Shown here: piece by piece, positions 28,874 to 38,644 of the stretch
Layout of the letters: the number at the start of each line of letters is the position of its first letter
Position numbering within the stretch: position 1 is the first letter of the stretch
Source: Vibrio intestinalis
GTDB lineage: Bacteria; Pseudomonadota; Gammaproteobacteria; Enterobacterales; Vibrionaceae
Length of the DNA stretch: 64,000 nucleotides
Assembly: GCF_025195085.2 (NCBI RefSeq)
Contig: NZ_JANAVY020000001.1
Location: forward strand, 62,001 to 126,000
Reading direction: 5' to 3'
Program-made: the position numbers and the translations under genes
The notes under the pieces: model-generated
Database searches by the model: none
The model's input: the letters and a program-made list of their open reading frames with translations, nothing else
What the model was told of the DNA's origin: nothing

Positions 28874-28923
28874 AGATATATAAAATATATTAAAAATATC
28901 ACGGCGATATATTTAGTATATAG
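28874..28923. promoter_or_regulatory. AT-rich palindromic region between the MFS and LysR genes
   Basis: Two related AT-rich segments (GATATATAAAATATAT near 28874 and GATATATTTAGTATATAG near 28906) lie in the short divergent intergenic region. LysR-family regulators usually bind T-N11-A palindromes there and control both genes. The exact operator cannot be fixed by eye. Confidence 0.35.
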
Positions 28924-28924
28924 A

Positions 28925-29800
28925 ATGGAATCGAAACAGTTACGCCACTTTGTGGCAGTGGCCGAGCAGGGTAACTTTACTCATGCAGCAAAACGGTTAC
29001 ACATCGCACAGCCCGCGCTGAGTATTTCTATCAAAAAGTTTGAACAGCAATTAGGCGTGACCTTACTCCGGCGTAATGACCGGAAAATCGAACTCACTAC
29101 CGAAGGCAAACTGCTGTATGAACATTCGAAGCGTGTGTTGCAACAGCTTGATGACGCAGAGCTTGCGATGAAAGAGCTCAAAGGCCTTGAGAAAGGTGAG
29201 GTACGGTTGGGTGCACCTAGCATGATGGGCTCTTACTTTTTTCCTGAAGTGTTGATGGCTTTTAAGAGCCGCTACCCTGATTTAAAGCTGACGTTGGTCG
29301 ATGCTGGCACCAGTTCCATTCGGAAAATGCTCCTTGATGGCGAATTAGATATAGGCGTGATTCAAAGTGATGATGTCCCCGATGATTTAGAAACAGGGCA
29401 TATTCTGCAATCAGAAATGGTCGCAGTGGTTTCTCAGGATCATCCTTTAACCGAACTATCTTCAATCAGCTTCGAAGAGTTTTTTAAGCATGATTTAGTG
29501 ATGTTTAAAGATGGCTATTTCCACCGTGACTTTATTGAGAACGAAGCTAAGCAGCAAAAGCGAGAGGTGAATTTTTCTTTTGAGACTAACTTACTCCCGA
29601 TGATCCTCAATATCGTTCGGAATGAATTTGCCATCACGGCGTTGTTAGAACTGGTCACCAAGCACGAACAAGGTGTTGTGGGCATTCCATTCTCACCGCC
29701 AATTAAGCTCGATTTGGCGCTTGCGTGGCGTAGAGATGGTTACCTTTCAATCGCTGACCGAGCATTTATTGAGTTTGTACACCAAAACTCTTCCCAGTAA
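28925..29800 (+). CDS. LysR-family transcriptional regulator
   Basis: 291-aa regulator. The start at ATG 28925 gives the usual LysR N-terminus MESKQLRHFVAVAEQGNFT; a longer frame from 28850 would add 25 residues that do not look coding. HTH: FTHAAKRLHIAQPALSISI. The ligand-binding domain begins near GEVRLGAPSMMGSYFFPEVL. It probably controls the divergent MFS gene and itself. Confidence 0.88.
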   Translation: MESKQLRHFVAVAEQGNFTHAAKRLHIAQPALSISIKKFEQQLGVTLLRRNDRKIELTTEGKLLYEHSKRVLQQLDDAELAMKELKGLEKGEVRLGAPSMMGSYFFPEVLMAFKSRYPDLKLTLVDAGTSSIRKMLLDGELDIGVIQSDDVPDDLETGHILQSEMVAVVSQDHPLTELSSISFEEFFKHDLVMFKDGYFHRDFIENEAKQQKREVNFSFETNLLPMILNIVRNEFAITALLELVTKHEQGVVGIPFSPPIKLDLALAWRRDGYLSIADRAFIEFVHQNSSQ

Positions 29801-29978
29801 TTTCGGCTGAATTCACGAAGTAACAATCAACCTAGGTGGAAATTTGTCCGACTCAACAAAGCTTGTGCTTGATCAAAGTGCGCACCGTTAAATTTATAAA
29901 TTATCAATACTGTGGGTTAGCTGACTACTGATCCGGTCAAATAGGGGGACGAGTCGAACAAACTATAAGGATGTATCG

Positions 29979-30386
29979 ATGCAGCACTTTATTAATTATG
30001 ACTTAACAGATGAAATTGCCGGACGCAGCGTGGTTGCAGTGATGTGCTCTGGCGGGTTTACCTCAAGTATGATGGCACAGCGGATGCAAAAGCATGTTGA
30101 TAAGCTAGGGCTACCTATCTATGTAATGTATGCGTCTATCCAAGCATTAGAAACTGAAGACTTCATGAGTCATTACGGGCGCAAAATTCGGGTTGTGTTT
30201 GTCTCGCCTCAAGTGCAGCACTATTTTGAGTACGCTAAAAAAGCGGTGGCTGATTACCCTATGGAATTACTAAAGATTGAGTTCCGAGATTTTGGCACCA
30301 TGAACTATGAAAAGCTGGTAGATCAAGCTCAGCAGGTGATGGCATCGCAAAGTGTAGAATTAGAGATGGTATGTAAATCGCCATGA
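29979..30386 (+). CDS. Orphan PTS EIIB (lactose/cellobiose)-like protein
   Basis: 135-aa protein with an EIIB fold of the lactose/cellobiose/chitobiose class. VVAVMCSGGFTSSMMAQRM has the active-site Cys loop (family CxxGxSTS; here CSGGFTSS), followed by IRVVFVSPQVQHYFEYAKK, corresponding to the VxLLGPQ strand of the family. An AAGGA lies seven bases before the ATG. No EIIA or EIIC gene is near; it sits alone between a LysR gene and an arginase-family gene. It could be a regulatory or phosphosensing domain rather than part of a sugar transporter. Assignment is by motif only. Confidence 0.6.
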   Translation: MQHFINYDLTDEIAGRSVVAVMCSGGFTSSMMAQRMQKHVDKLGLPIYVMYASIQALETEDFMSHYGRKIRVVFVSPQVQHYFEYAKKAVADYPMELLKIEFRDFGTMNYEKLVDQAQQVMASQSVELEMVCKSP

Positions 30387-30571
30387 GCAAGAAAGTAGCG
30401 ATTTAATTTGTGTTTGTAACTATAGAAAAGTTAAATATCTTGAGAATGAGATTTCTATTAAGGCATAAATTTGATGTGTGTCGAAATTGACAAGTATTCA
30501 TCTAGTGTAGTTCTCATATCAACGATATTACTGAGGTGAACAATTTTCGAACATTAAATAAGGAATGAACT

Positions 30572-31495
30572 ATGAAAAGAGGCTTTGATTTAATCGGTGC
30601 ACCCTTTAATCAACTTGGTATTTTGCCTACGAAACAAAATACGGTAGATGGGTTGCGACGATTGAATGAAACTTCTTGGATTGGCCTTTCCGATTGGCTT
30701 GATGTGAGAACGACTCGTTGGCAAGCTGATATTATTGATCACGGAGATATTAATTCTGATAGCAAGGTTCAAGTGCTTATCGATCAAGGTCTAAAAGAGC
30801 AAGCGCTAGCGGAATATTCACGCGCGCTGCATGCGAAAGTATTAGCGAGTTATCAAGCAGGTAGAACACCCATTACGATTGGTGGTGATCACTCCATTGC
30901 GGTTGGGACAGTACAAGCGACGCTCGACTATTTTCAAAAAGCCCAAGGCAAGCGTGTTGCTATCATATGGGTCGATGCCCATGCCGATTGCAATGATAGC
31001 CTCGCGAGTAATCTGCATGGCAAGCCGCTGGCATTGTTAATGGATCAGTATGCGCATAATGGATGGCAAGTTGAGCCTGAATTGGTGCTCAATCCGACTG
31101 ATGTTTATTATGTGGGAGTGCGAGACTTAATGCTCAATGAGCATGAACTCATGAATAAGCATGGTATGGTCAACTTCGACATGAATACTGTAGAACGCAT
31201 AGGTATTGAGGGCGTACTAGAACAGTTAGTTTCGATTATTGATGAGCGTTACGATGCGGTCTATGTATCGTTTGATTACGATGCACTTGATGGGACTCAT
31301 TTTAGAGCCTGCGGCACACCTAATGTTGGCGGTTTATCTGCGCGTGAAGCTTTACATTTAGTGTATGGTTTAGCTCAACATGAAAAATTCGTTGGTATTG
31401 ATTTCGTTGAGTATCTACCCGAGTTAGATAGCGAAGAGATCAGTAAAGAGCTGATGATTAAACTGATTGATGCGGTATGGGGCTTTACCATGTAG
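30572..31495 (+). CDS. Arginase/agmatinase-family ureohydrolase
   Basis: 307-aa manganese ureohydrolase. Metal-binding motifs GGDHSIAVG, WVDAHADCND, and SFDYDALDG are all present; the last has DG where most relatives have DP. The GTPNVGGLSAREAL segment resembles arginase (GTPxxGGL). It would release urea from arginine or a related guanidino compound; arginase, agmatinase and formimidoylglutamase cannot be separated by eye, arginase being favoured. AAGGAATGAACT precedes the ATG. Confidence 0.8.
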   Translation: MKRGFDLIGAPFNQLGILPTKQNTVDGLRRLNETSWIGLSDWLDVRTTRWQADIIDHGDINSDSKVQVLIDQGLKEQALAEYSRALHAKVLASYQAGRTPITIGGDHSIAVGTVQATLDYFQKAQGKRVAIIWVDAHADCNDSLASNLHGKPLALLMDQYAHNGWQVEPELVLNPTDVYYVGVRDLMLNEHELMNKHGMVNFDMNTVERIGIEGVLEQLVSIIDERYDAVYVSFDYDALDGTHFRACGTPNVGGLSAREALHLVYGLAQHEKFVGIDFVEYLPELDSEEISKELMIKLIDAVWGFTM

Positions 31496-31524
31496 AAGTG
31501 GTATAGAGACTAGCATTCATAATC

Positions 31525-31555
31525 AATGGAAGAGCTTATGCTCTTCCATTTTTAT
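31525..31555. terminator. Bidirectional terminator, arginase gene / glutaredoxin gene
   Basis: Perfect 11-bp stem AATGGAAGAGC / GCTCTTCCATT (31525-31535 and 31540-31550) with 4-base loop and a T-run, between convergent genes. Confidence 0.85.
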
Positions 31556-31779
31556 GCTTTGTACATCTTCTCAAAATTAGAAGCGTTCCAGCCAATCATA
31601 TAGCGGTCACCAATTTTAATTACCGGTAAAGAACGCGCTCCAATCGCATCGAGTTCTTTACGGCCGCGCTGCATTTTTGCATTGGTCAAACGGTATTTAT
31701 AACCTTTTGAATCAAGGTAGCGCTGTGCATCTTTACAGTGTGGGCATTTATCTTTTACGTAAAGTACCAAACGTTTCAT
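31552..31779 (-). CDS. Glutaredoxin-like protein
   Basis: 75-aa thioredoxin-fold protein with the active-site CPHC at residues 12-15 (YVKDKCPHCKDA) and the cis-Pro in ARSLPVIKIGD. Such proteins reduce disulfides or act in redox signalling in the cytoplasm. It is monocistronic, ending at the bidirectional terminator. Confidence 0.8.
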   Translation of the reverse strand: MKRLVLYVKDKCPHCKDAQRYLDSKGYKYRLTNAKMQRGRKELDAIGARSLPVIKIGDRYMIGWNASNFEKMYKA

Positions 31780-31920
31780 CGATATTTCTCTTGCTGCGGC
31801 TGAATTGGCCGCAGAGTATATACTAAACCCTTAATAATCCCTAGCTGTTGATAGGTAATGAATGGCGACCCAAGATAGGGTACACTTAGCGGCCTCTAGA
31901 CACTTCCCATACGCTCCATA

Positions 31921-32415
31921 ATGAATACTTTGCTTCGCTATATACAAGGTTATCCTGACCATATTCTCAATCCCGTTGAGCAAATGCTACAAGCTGGAAA
32001 CTTTCGAACTTGGTTTGAACGCCGCTACCCAGAATCGCATCAAATTCAAAGTGAAAAAGCGCTGTATGAATACACGATGTCGATCAAGAACCAGTATATG
32101 AAGAAAACTGCGCCGCTCAGCAAGGTGGTATGGGATAGCAAAATCCATCTAATCAATAATGCGCTCGGTTTACATACATACGCCAGTAAAGTGCATGGCG
32201 GTAAGATAAAATCGAAGAATGAAATCCGTATCGCGAGTATGTTCAAACAAGCACCTGAACCTCTGTTAAGAATGCTAGTGGTGCACGAATTAGCCCACTT
32301 AAAAGAGAAAGAGCACAACAAGGCGTTTTATCAGTTATGCCGTTATATGGAGCCTGACTACCATCAGTTAGAGCTCGATGCGCGCTTGTTCATGATTTAC
32401 CGAGAAACAAAATAA
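31921..32415 (+). CDS. YgjP-like metallopeptidase-domain protein
   Basis: 164 aa with the zinc-binding [20 protein letters not shown] (HExxH...H) of the YgjP/WLM-like metal-dependent hydrolases. Preceding region [20 protein letters not shown] is typical of the family. Substrate is unknown. It lies 14 bp before rlmF and is probably co-transcribed. Confidence 0.75.
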   Translation: MNTLLRYIQGYPDHILNPVEQMLQAGNFRTWFERRYPESHQIQSEKALYEYTMSIKNQYMKKTAPLSKVVWDSKIHLINNALGLHTYASKVHGGKIKSKNEIRIASMFKQAPEPLLRMLVVHELAHLKEKEHNKAFYQLCRYMEPDYHQLELDARLFMIYRETK

Positions 32416-32429
32416 CCACTGAATTTACT

Positions 32430-33467
32430 ATGACCCAGCCTAAACAAAATACCATTCGACAAAAAGAAAAACAGGCCGAAACATCGTCAACGATGTTAGT
32501 AAACAAGATCAAAGGCAAAGCGGGGCTGCATAAGCGTAATTTGCACGCGGGACGTTATGATTTCGTTAAACTGGTCAAGGCTTTGCCTGCGCTAAAGTCT
32601 CACATTGTAAAAACGCCTAAAGGCGACAGTATTCGATTTGATGATCCAACCTCAGTAAAGCTGTTAAATAGAGCCTTGCTTGCCGAATACTACTCTGTAG
32701 AACATTGGGATATTCCGCAGGGCTATCTTTGCCCACCGATCCCAGGGCGAGCAGACTACATTCATCGCATCGCAGAGATGTTAAGCAAGGAAGTTACCTC
32801 ATCGAGCCAAATCAAAATGCTAGATGTGGGTGTCGGTGCGAACTGTATTTACCCGATTGTTGCTTCAACCCAATATGGATGGCATTGCGTAGGCAGTGAT
32901 ATTGACGCTGTCTCAGTAGACAACGCCAATAGCATTGCTGAGAAAAACGCTACGCTAACAGGGCGTGTTGAGTGTCGTTTGCAAACGAACAGTCGATACT
33001 TGTTTAAGGGTATTATCCAAAATGGCGAGCGTTACCACGTCACTACATGCAACCCGCCATTTCATAAGTCCCTTGATGAAGCGATGCAAGGCAGCGTTAA
33101 AAAACAGTCAAATTTGCAACGTAACAAATCGCAACGTGGCTCACGCGCTGCCGCTATGAACTCAAGTAAACAGAGTGAAAAGCTGCAGTTAAATTTTGGC
33201 GGCCAGAAGGCTGAGTTATGGTGCCCGGGCGGAGAGGCGGCCTTTGTAAAAAATATGGCCTTTGAAAGCCGTGAGTTTGCAGAGCAAGTATTGTGGTTTA
33301 GCACCTTAATTTCCAAGAAAGAGAATGTACGCTGGCTGCGTAAAAACTTGGAAAAAGCAGGAGCGAAAGAGGTCAACATTGTTGAGATGAGCCAAGGGCA
33401 AAAAATCAGTCGCTTTGTTGCATGGAGTTTCCACGACAAAGAACAAAGAGCGAAATGGCTCGGTTAG
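32430..33467 (+). CDS. rlmF: 23S rRNA (adenine1618-N6)-methyltransferase RlmF
   Basis: Methylates A1618 of 23S rRNA using SAM. 345 aa, normal for RlmF (YbiN). Contains [14 protein letters not shown] at the N-terminus, the SAM motif [13 protein letters not shown], and the catalytic NPPFHKS. Operon partner of the YgjP-like gene. Confidence 0.9.
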   Translation: MTQPKQNTIRQKEKQAETSSTMLVNKIKGKAGLHKRNLHAGRYDFVKLVKALPALKSHIVKTPKGDSIRFDDPTSVKLLNRALLAEYYSVEHWDIPQGYLCPPIPGRADYIHRIAEMLSKEVTSSSQIKMLDVGVGANCIYPIVASTQYGWHCVGSDIDAVSVDNANSIAEKNATLTGRVECRLQTNSRYLFKGIIQNGERYHVTTCNPPFHKSLDEAMQGSVKKQSNLQRNKSQRGSRAAAMNSSKQSEKLQLNFGGQKAELWCPGGEAAFVKNMAFESREFAEQVLWFSTLISKKENVRWLRKNLEKAGAKEVNIVEMSQGQKISRFVAWSFHDKEQRAKWLG

Positions 33468-33490
33468 TAAACTATTAGGCACTGAATCTA

Positions 33491-33516
33491 AACGCGGCAT
33501 TTGTCGCGTTTTTTAT
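33491..33516 (+). terminator. Terminator after rlmF
   Basis: Stem AACGCGGC / GTCGCGTT (33491-33498, 33503-33510; one G-T pair), 4-base loop and a long T-rich tail. Confidence 0.75.
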
Positions 33517-33551
33517 TTTTTGTTTACGAATGCAAAGAATGTAAATTCAAT

Positions 33552-33570
33552 GCTAATGATAGTGATTATC
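33552..33570. promoter_or_regulatory. Fur-box-like sequence before the siderophore receptor
   Basis: GCTAATGATAGTGATTATC matches the 19-bp Fur consensus (GATAATGATAATCATTATC) at 16 of 19 positions by my count. It lies 68 bp before the receptor start, the place of an iron-repressed promoter. Confidence 0.7.
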
Positions 33571-33637
33571 ACTTATATTACTGCGCAAATAAGTGAGCAG
33601 ATACAGTGGTTTTGCTCGTATTAATTCGGAGAATAAT

Positions 33638-35752
33638 ATGTTTACTAAGAGTCCGTTAGCGTTAGTGATTGGTGCAATCATCGCAACGCCGGTAATGGCA
33701 GATAGCGCCGCAACAGATGAACACATGGTTGTGGAAGGCCGCGAATATGGTTACAAAGCGGAGAGCAACTCAACTGCACTTCGTATGGAGGCAACTCAAC
33801 TAGAGACTCCAGGACAAGTAGCCGTAATCAGCGAGCAGCTGATTGACGAACAGCGCGCTAGCACTCTTGGTGAAGTTCTAAAGAACGACGCATCTATCAC
33901 TGCGGGTTCTAAATCGACTAACCGTGAGCGTTTTAACCTACGTGGTTTTGAACTAGACAGTGGTTCAAGTTACCTACGTGATGGCGCACAGCATTGGTCT
34001 CACTACCGTCAACCAATCGAGCTTTTAGAGCGTGTTGAAGTATTAAAAGGCCCAGCAGGTCTTCTGTACGGTGAGTCTACTCCAGGCGGCTTAGTAAACA
34101 TGATTTCTAAGAAGCCAACTTACGATACTCAAGTGAATGTTAGCCAAGATATCGGTTCAAACAATTACACGCGCACTATGGTTGACGTAAGTGGTGCATT
34201 GAACGCAGATGAGACGCTACGTGCACGTGTTGTGTTGTCTCAAGAAGATCAAGATTCATGGCGTACTCGTTTTGATGGTACAGACGTACAAACTGAACGT
34301 TTCGTTGGTGGCCTATTTGTAGATTACGATATCAATGAAGACGTAATGCTATCTTTCCACTACGACCGTACTCAAGAAGAAGGCGATCTAGACAACGGCT
34401 CAAAGATAGATACTACGACAGGTCAAGTGATTGACCCTTCAATTGTGAATGATCAGAAGTTCGCAATGACAGACAATGACATCACTAACTACGGTGTAGC
34501 TATTAGTGCATCACTAAACGATTCATGGTCAGTGAAATCGGGCATTAGCCGTCAGTTCTATGAACGTCAACGTACTGAATCAGACAACGTTCTAGATAAA
34601 GTAAAAGACAGCAGTGGCGCAACAATTGGTTATGGCTACCGTGCTTACGATCGTCACGATGAGTGGACGTTCGATACTGCTTACGTAGATTTTTCTGGCG
34701 ATTTCGATGCGCTAGGTGTTAACCACCGTCTTCTAGTTGGTGCAAACGGCCTGCATTACGACTACAAGCAGTTGTTCTCGCAAACATACGCATGTCAAAG
34801 TGCTAACCAGGGTGATGCTCGTCCAGAGTGTGATGGCGGCTTCTCAAAGCCAGACGGTCTACATTACAGCAATGATGACTCGCTATCTCACTCTAAAGAA
34901 AAGCACTACGGTATCTATGTACAAGATTTAGTAACGTTTAACGACCAATGGCAAGCACTAGCGGGCGTACGTTTTGCTTACGATAAAACAACATCGAGCA
35001 AAAACGTTGAAGCAAGCTACAACAACGTATTACCAAAGGTTGGTCTAATTTACTCTCCAGTAGAAAACGGCTCTATTTACCTAACATACTCGGAAAGTTT
35101 CGAACCAGTTGCTGACATCAGCGATCAAAATGATGAAAACTTTGGTCAGTCACAAGATCCTAAGAAAGGTAACTTGTACGAGCTAGGTTCTAAGTGGGAA
35201 CTGTTTGATAACCGTTTATTTGTCTCTGGTGCACTTTTCCAGATTACTCAGTCAAACATGCAAATCACTGAAGATCTTGGTTCAAGCAAAACTCGCACAT
35301 CGCAGGTTGGTGAACAAGTTCACACTGGTGCAGAGCTCTCTGCAACAGGTTACGTGACAGAGGCATTCTCAGTGAGTGCATCAACGATGCTACTAGACGC
35401 AGAGTTTAAGAATGACCCAGAGCTAGAAGGTAAAACTCCAGCTGACGTTGCTGAGTTTACTGCAAGCATTTGGTCTACTTACTCATTTAACAATGGCACT
35501 GACGTAAACCTAGGTGTTTACCATGTGGGTGACCGTTGGGCAGAGGACTCAAACGAATTCAAGAAAGACGCTTACACTCGTGTTGACCTAGGTGTAGCGC
35601 ATACTATGAAGTATGATGAGAACCTTGAGTTTATTGCGCGCTTCAATGTAGAGAACCTATTTGATACTGACTACCTAGAGGGTGGCAGCACAAGTGGTGT
35701 GGTAGTTGGCGAAGGCCGCAACTACATGGCGACGCTTCAAGTTAAATACTAA
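33638..35752 (+). CDS. TonB-dependent siderophore receptor
   Basis: Outer membrane receptor importing a ferric siderophore; 704 aa from ATG 33638, preceded by CGGAGA. A signal peptide (MFTKSPLALVIGAIIATPVM, cut near ADS) is followed by the plug domain with QVAVISEQLIDEQ, FNLRGFELDSG and GLLYGESTPGGLVNMISKKP, and a 22-strand barrel ending in ARFNVENLFDTDYL with a terminal aromatic-type residue (QVKY). It resembles ferrichrome/hydroxamate-type receptors; the ligand cannot be fixed. Fur box upstream and TonB2 operon downstream fit iron regulation. Confidence 0.9.
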   Translation: MFTKSPLALVIGAIIATPVMADSAATDEHMVVEGREYGYKAESNSTALRMEATQLETPGQVAVISEQLIDEQRASTLGEVLKNDASITAGSKSTNRERFNLRGFELDSGSSYLRDGAQHWSHYRQPIELLERVEVLKGPAGLLYGESTPGGLVNMISKKPTYDTQVNVSQDIGSNNYTRTMVDVSGALNADETLRARVVLSQEDQDSWRTRFDGTDVQTERFVGGLFVDYDINEDVMLSFHYDRTQEEGDLDNGSKIDTTTGQVIDPSIVNDQKFAMTDNDITNYGVAISASLNDSWSVKSGISRQFYERQRTESDNVLDKVKDSSGATIGYGYRAYDRHDEWTFDTAYVDFSGDFDALGVNHRLLVGANGLHYDYKQLFSQTYACQSANQGDARPECDGGFSKPDGLHYSNDDSLSHSKEKHYGIYVQDLVTFNDQWQALAGVRFAYDKTTSSKNVEASYNNVLPKVGLIYSPVENGSIYLTYSESFEPVADISDQNDENFGQSQDPKKGNLYELGSKWELFDNRLFVSGALFQITQSNMQITEDLGSSKTRTSQVGEQVHTGAELSATGYVTEAFSVSASTMLLDAEFKNDPELEGKTPADVAEFTASIWSTYSFNNGTDVNLGVYHVGDRWAEDSNEFKKDAYTRVDLGVAHTMKYDENLEFIARFNVENLFDTDYLEGGSTSGVVVGEGRNYMATLQVKY

Positions 35753-35771
35753 GCCTATTCGCAAAAGTGAA

Positions 35772-35800
35772 TAAGGGGGAAGGGAGACCTTCCCCCTTTA
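35772..35800 (+). terminator. Terminator after the siderophore receptor
   Basis: Perfect stem AAGGGGGAAGG / CCTTCCCCCTT (35773-35783 and 35788-35798), 4-base loop. Confidence 0.8.
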
Positions 35801-35844
35801 CTCGTTGGCAAAACAGACAAAAGTCGCTACTATTGCAGCTTGTT

Positions 35845-35863
35845 GATAACGATAACCTTTATC
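35845..35863. promoter_or_regulatory. Fur-box-like sequence before the TonB2 operon
   Basis: GATAACGATAACCTTTATC matches the Fur consensus at 16 of 19 positions by my count. It lies about 90 bp before the DUF3450 gene, so the whole TonB2 operon is probably iron-repressed. Confidence 0.7.
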
Positions 35864-35953
35864 AATTCGCTCTTTTGGGAACTTTTTTTAACCTCAATCT
35901 GGCCTAGTAAATTTATAGCTAGGCGAGGTTAGTTGATGTAATTGATTACGACT

Positions 35954-36718
35954 ATGAACCTAATAAAATCCAGTTTAGCTCTTTTTGTGGCGGCGACTCT
36001 TGCCCCTGCACAAGCCTCTAGCTTAGATAATGCCCAAACTGTTCAAAGCAAGACTAACTCGGCATCTGTATCCAGTCAGAAACGCATTAATAAAAGCGCA
36101 GATAACACGCTTTCTTTAACTGCAGATGTGGAACAACTTCAAGAAGAAGTAAAAAACCTTGAAGTATACCAGTCTCATTTGACCGCTCTGATCGAAAACC
36201 AACAGCAAGAAGTATCGAGCATTGATGCTCAGATCCAAGATATTAAGTACACGCGCCAAGGCGTTGTACCACTTATGTATCAGATGGTTGAAGGTCTAAA
36301 AGAGATCGTAGCGAATGATTCCCCGCTTAAAAAACAGCAGCGTGAAGAGCGTATTGCCAAACTTGAATCTTTGATGACAAGAGCGGATGTCAGCGATGCA
36401 GAAAAATATCGCCGTATTCTAGAGGCGTACCAAATTGAACTGGATTACGGGACGAAGTTAGGCGTTTACCAAGGTCAAATCACTGTTGATGGTGAAGCTC
36501 GTGAAGCGGATATTCTGCATCTTGGCCGTGTTTCGTTAGTGGCTCGTAGTCTTAACGGCAATCACTACTGGGCTTGGCAACGTTCAAGCAAAGATTGGCA
36601 GGCGCTTGATGCGAGTAATAAGTCGGAATTGGATAAGGCATACAGCATCGCAGCGAATCATGTCGCACCCAGCCTAATTACTCTCCCTGTATCACTGACC
36701 AAAGCAGAGGCGAAATAA
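35954..36718 (+). CDS. DUF3450-family periplasmic coiled-coil protein
   Basis: 254 aa from ATG 35954 (a TTG at 35942 is possible). Signal peptide MNLIKSSLALFVAATLAPAQ ending near ASS. A coiled coil follows around residues 55-95 (VEQLQEEVKNLEVYQSHL), then YTRQGVVPLMYQMVEGLKE and YQIELDYGTKLGVYQGQI. DUF3450 proteins stand at the front of TonB2-type clusters in vibrios. It probably works in the periplasm with the TtpC-ExbB2-ExbD2-TonB2 complex. Its stop is one base before the ttpC start. Confidence 0.85.
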   Translation: MNLIKSSLALFVAATLAPAQASSLDNAQTVQSKTNSASVSSQKRINKSADNTLSLTADVEQLQEEVKNLEVYQSHLTALIENQQQEVSSIDAQIQDIKYTRQGVVPLMYQMVEGLKEIVANDSPLKKQQREERIAKLESLMTRADVSDAEKYRRILEAYQIELDYGTKLGVYQGQITVDGEAREADILHLGRVSLVARSLNGNHYWAWQRSSKDWQALDASNKSELDKAYSIAANHVAPSLITLPVSLTKAEAK

Positions 36719-36719
36719 C

Positions 36720-38081
36720 ATGAAAATGAAACTTATCGCTTCGGCATTAATGATGGCTTCTGTTTCCTTCTCTAGTGTCGCTACAACCGAGTTAGTGAAC
36801 AAAGCAAAAGCAGAAAATGCTCAGCAAGGTCAGCATAACCGCACAAGAGAAGCTGGTTTTAAAGCGACAGAGCAAGAGTTAAAAAATCTTAAAGCTCAGC
36901 TAGTCGCAAAGCGCAACAAACTTCAAGCGCAAAACGACGCACTTGCAGCAACGTTTAGTGAAAATGAAGATGTTCTAGCGCGTTTAGAAGAGCAGCTACG
37001 TCTGGAAACGGGCAGCTTGGGCGAAGTATTTGGTGTGGTACGCCAAAATGCGAAAGAAATTCAAAATGAACTGAATACTTCTGTGACTGGCGTTGATGCT
37101 CAGTCATACAATCAACAAATTGATGATGTTATCGCCGCGACGACATTACCGTCGATGCCTCAGCTTACTGCTTTGTGGAAAGCGATGGAGCAACAAATCA
37201 AGGCAAGTGGTCAAATCGCGCTAACACCGGTGTCATTCATCGATGGTGAAGGTAAAACTCAGCAAGTTGATGTTGCACGTCTTGGTGCGTTTGGCTTAGT
37301 GGGGGATGCGGGCTATGTTGCGTGGAACGGTGCTCGCCAAGAGACAAAGTCATACATTAAATTACCAGAGAATGGCCCCACATTGGCCTCTGTTTCTTCT
37401 TTAGAAAATGGTCAAATTGCCTCAGTAGTATTAGACCCATCTCGCGGCGTAATGCTTGAGCAATTGGCGCTTACACCAAGCTTTGCAGATCGTCTTCAAG
37501 CAGGTGGTGTGGTTGGTAAGATCATTCTTGGCTTGCTAGCGATTGGTGTCATCATTGCATTAGTGCGCGGCGCAAGCTTATCGGTAGCGCGCCAGAAAAT
37601 TCGCGCGCAGCTTAAAAATCCTGACCAACCGGGCAACAACCCGCTGGGTCGCATTCTTGCTGTTTACGATAAAGAGCAAAACCGCACAGTGGAAGCACTT
37701 GAGCTTCGTTTGCTAGAAGCGGTTGTGGATGAGCAGACTAGCCTAGAAAAAGGCCTATCGATGCTTAAATTGCTTGCAGCACTCGCGCCTATGCTTGGTC
37801 TACTGGGTACAGTGACGGGTATGATTGAAACCTTCCAAGTGATTACTCAATTTGGTAACGGCGACCCTAAAGTCATGGCGGGTGGTATCTCAATGGCACT
37901 GGTCACCACAGTACTTGGTTTGATTGCGGCAATGCCATTATTACTTGCACACAACATCTTAAGCTCTCAAGCAGAGGGTATTCGAAATATCCTTGAGAAA
38001 CAGGGCATTGGCCTTGTTGCAGAGCAAGCAGAAAAAGCAACTGAACCTAAAACAACGCAACCAGTGGAGAACGCTGCGTAA
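36720..38081 (+). CDS. ttpC: TtpC, ExbB-like component of the TonB2 system
   Basis: 453 aa. Signal peptide, then a long periplasmic domain with coiled coil (residues about 45-110), then a C-terminal MotA/TolQ/ExbB domain with three helices including LAALAPMLGLLGTVTGMIE and KVMAGGISMALVTTVLGLIA. TtpC is known in Vibrio anguillarum and V. cholerae as an essential fourth member of the TonB2 complex. The stop overlaps the exbB2 start by one base. Confidence 0.9.
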   Translation: MKMKLIASALMMASVSFSSVATTELVNKAKAENAQQGQHNRTREAGFKATEQELKNLKAQLVAKRNKLQAQNDALAATFSENEDVLARLEEQLRLETGSLGEVFGVVRQNAKEIQNELNTSVTGVDAQSYNQQIDDVIAATTLPSMPQLTALWKAMEQQIKASGQIALTPVSFIDGEGKTQQVDVARLGAFGLVGDAGYVAWNGARQETKSYIKLPENGPTLASVSSLENGQIASVVLDPSRGVMLEQLALTPSFADRLQAGGVVGKIILGLLAIGVIIALVRGASLSVARQKIRAQLKNPDQPGNNPLGRILAVYDKEQNRTVEALELRLLEAVVDEQTSLEKGLSMLKLLAALAPMLGLLGTVTGMIETFQVITQFGNGDPKVMAGGISMALVTTVLGLIAAMPLLLAHNILSSQAEGIRNILEKQGIGLVAEQAEKATEPKTTQPVENAA

Positions 38082-38644
38082 TGGAAGCGCTATTTTCAAT
38101 CTCATGGTTGCCTAGTGGGCTACAAACCAGTGATTGGCTTCTCTCGCTGCAAAGCTTCATGGAGCAGGGAGGCCAAGTACTTTGGTGGCTCGGTGCGGTG
38201 GTTTTAGTGTGTTGGTTACTCATTATTGAGCGTGTGCTGTTTTTAACTTTGGCTTACCCAAAATTGCGTCTGCAATGGATTCAAAAATGGCATGAGCGCA
38301 AAGAGCAACACTCTTGGTATGCGCTTTCTATTCGTGATGGTTGGATTGCACAGGCGCATATGGCCCTTTATCAAAACCTCAATTTCATCAAAGTATTAGT
38401 GGCGATTTGCCCAATGCTTGGCCTACTCGGCACGGTAACAGGCATGATATCGGTATTTGATGTGATGGCTAACCAAGGCAGCAGTAACCCTAAACTGATG
38501 GCATCAGGTATTTCGCTGGCAACTTTGCCAACGATGGCCGGAATGGTTGCTGCGCTAGCGGGTATGTTCGTACATGCTCGTTTGGCAAAAGCGTGCCAAA
38601 TCAGAGAAATTAAATTAGAAAAATCTTTAAGGAGTCAGCGATGA
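38081..38644 (+). CDS. exbB2: ExbB2, proton-channel subunit of TonB2
   Basis: Inner-membrane MotA/TolQ/ExbB-family protein; 187 aa, shorter than E. coli ExbB as is usual for ExbB2. First helix GGQVLWWLGAVVLVCWLLI, then ICPMLGLLGTVTGMISVFD and KLMASGISLATLPTMAGM. With ExbD2 it uses the proton gradient to energise TonB2. The end overlaps exbD2 by four bases. Confidence 0.92.
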   Translation: MEALFSISWLPSGLQTSDWLLSLQSFMEQGGQVLWWLGAVVLVCWLLIIERVLFLTLAYPKLRLQWIQKWHERKEQHSWYALSIRDGWIAQAHMALYQNLNFIKVLVAICPMLGLLGTVTGMISVFDVMANQGSSNPKLMASGISLATLPTMAGMVAALAGMFVHARLAKACQIREIKLEKSLRSQR

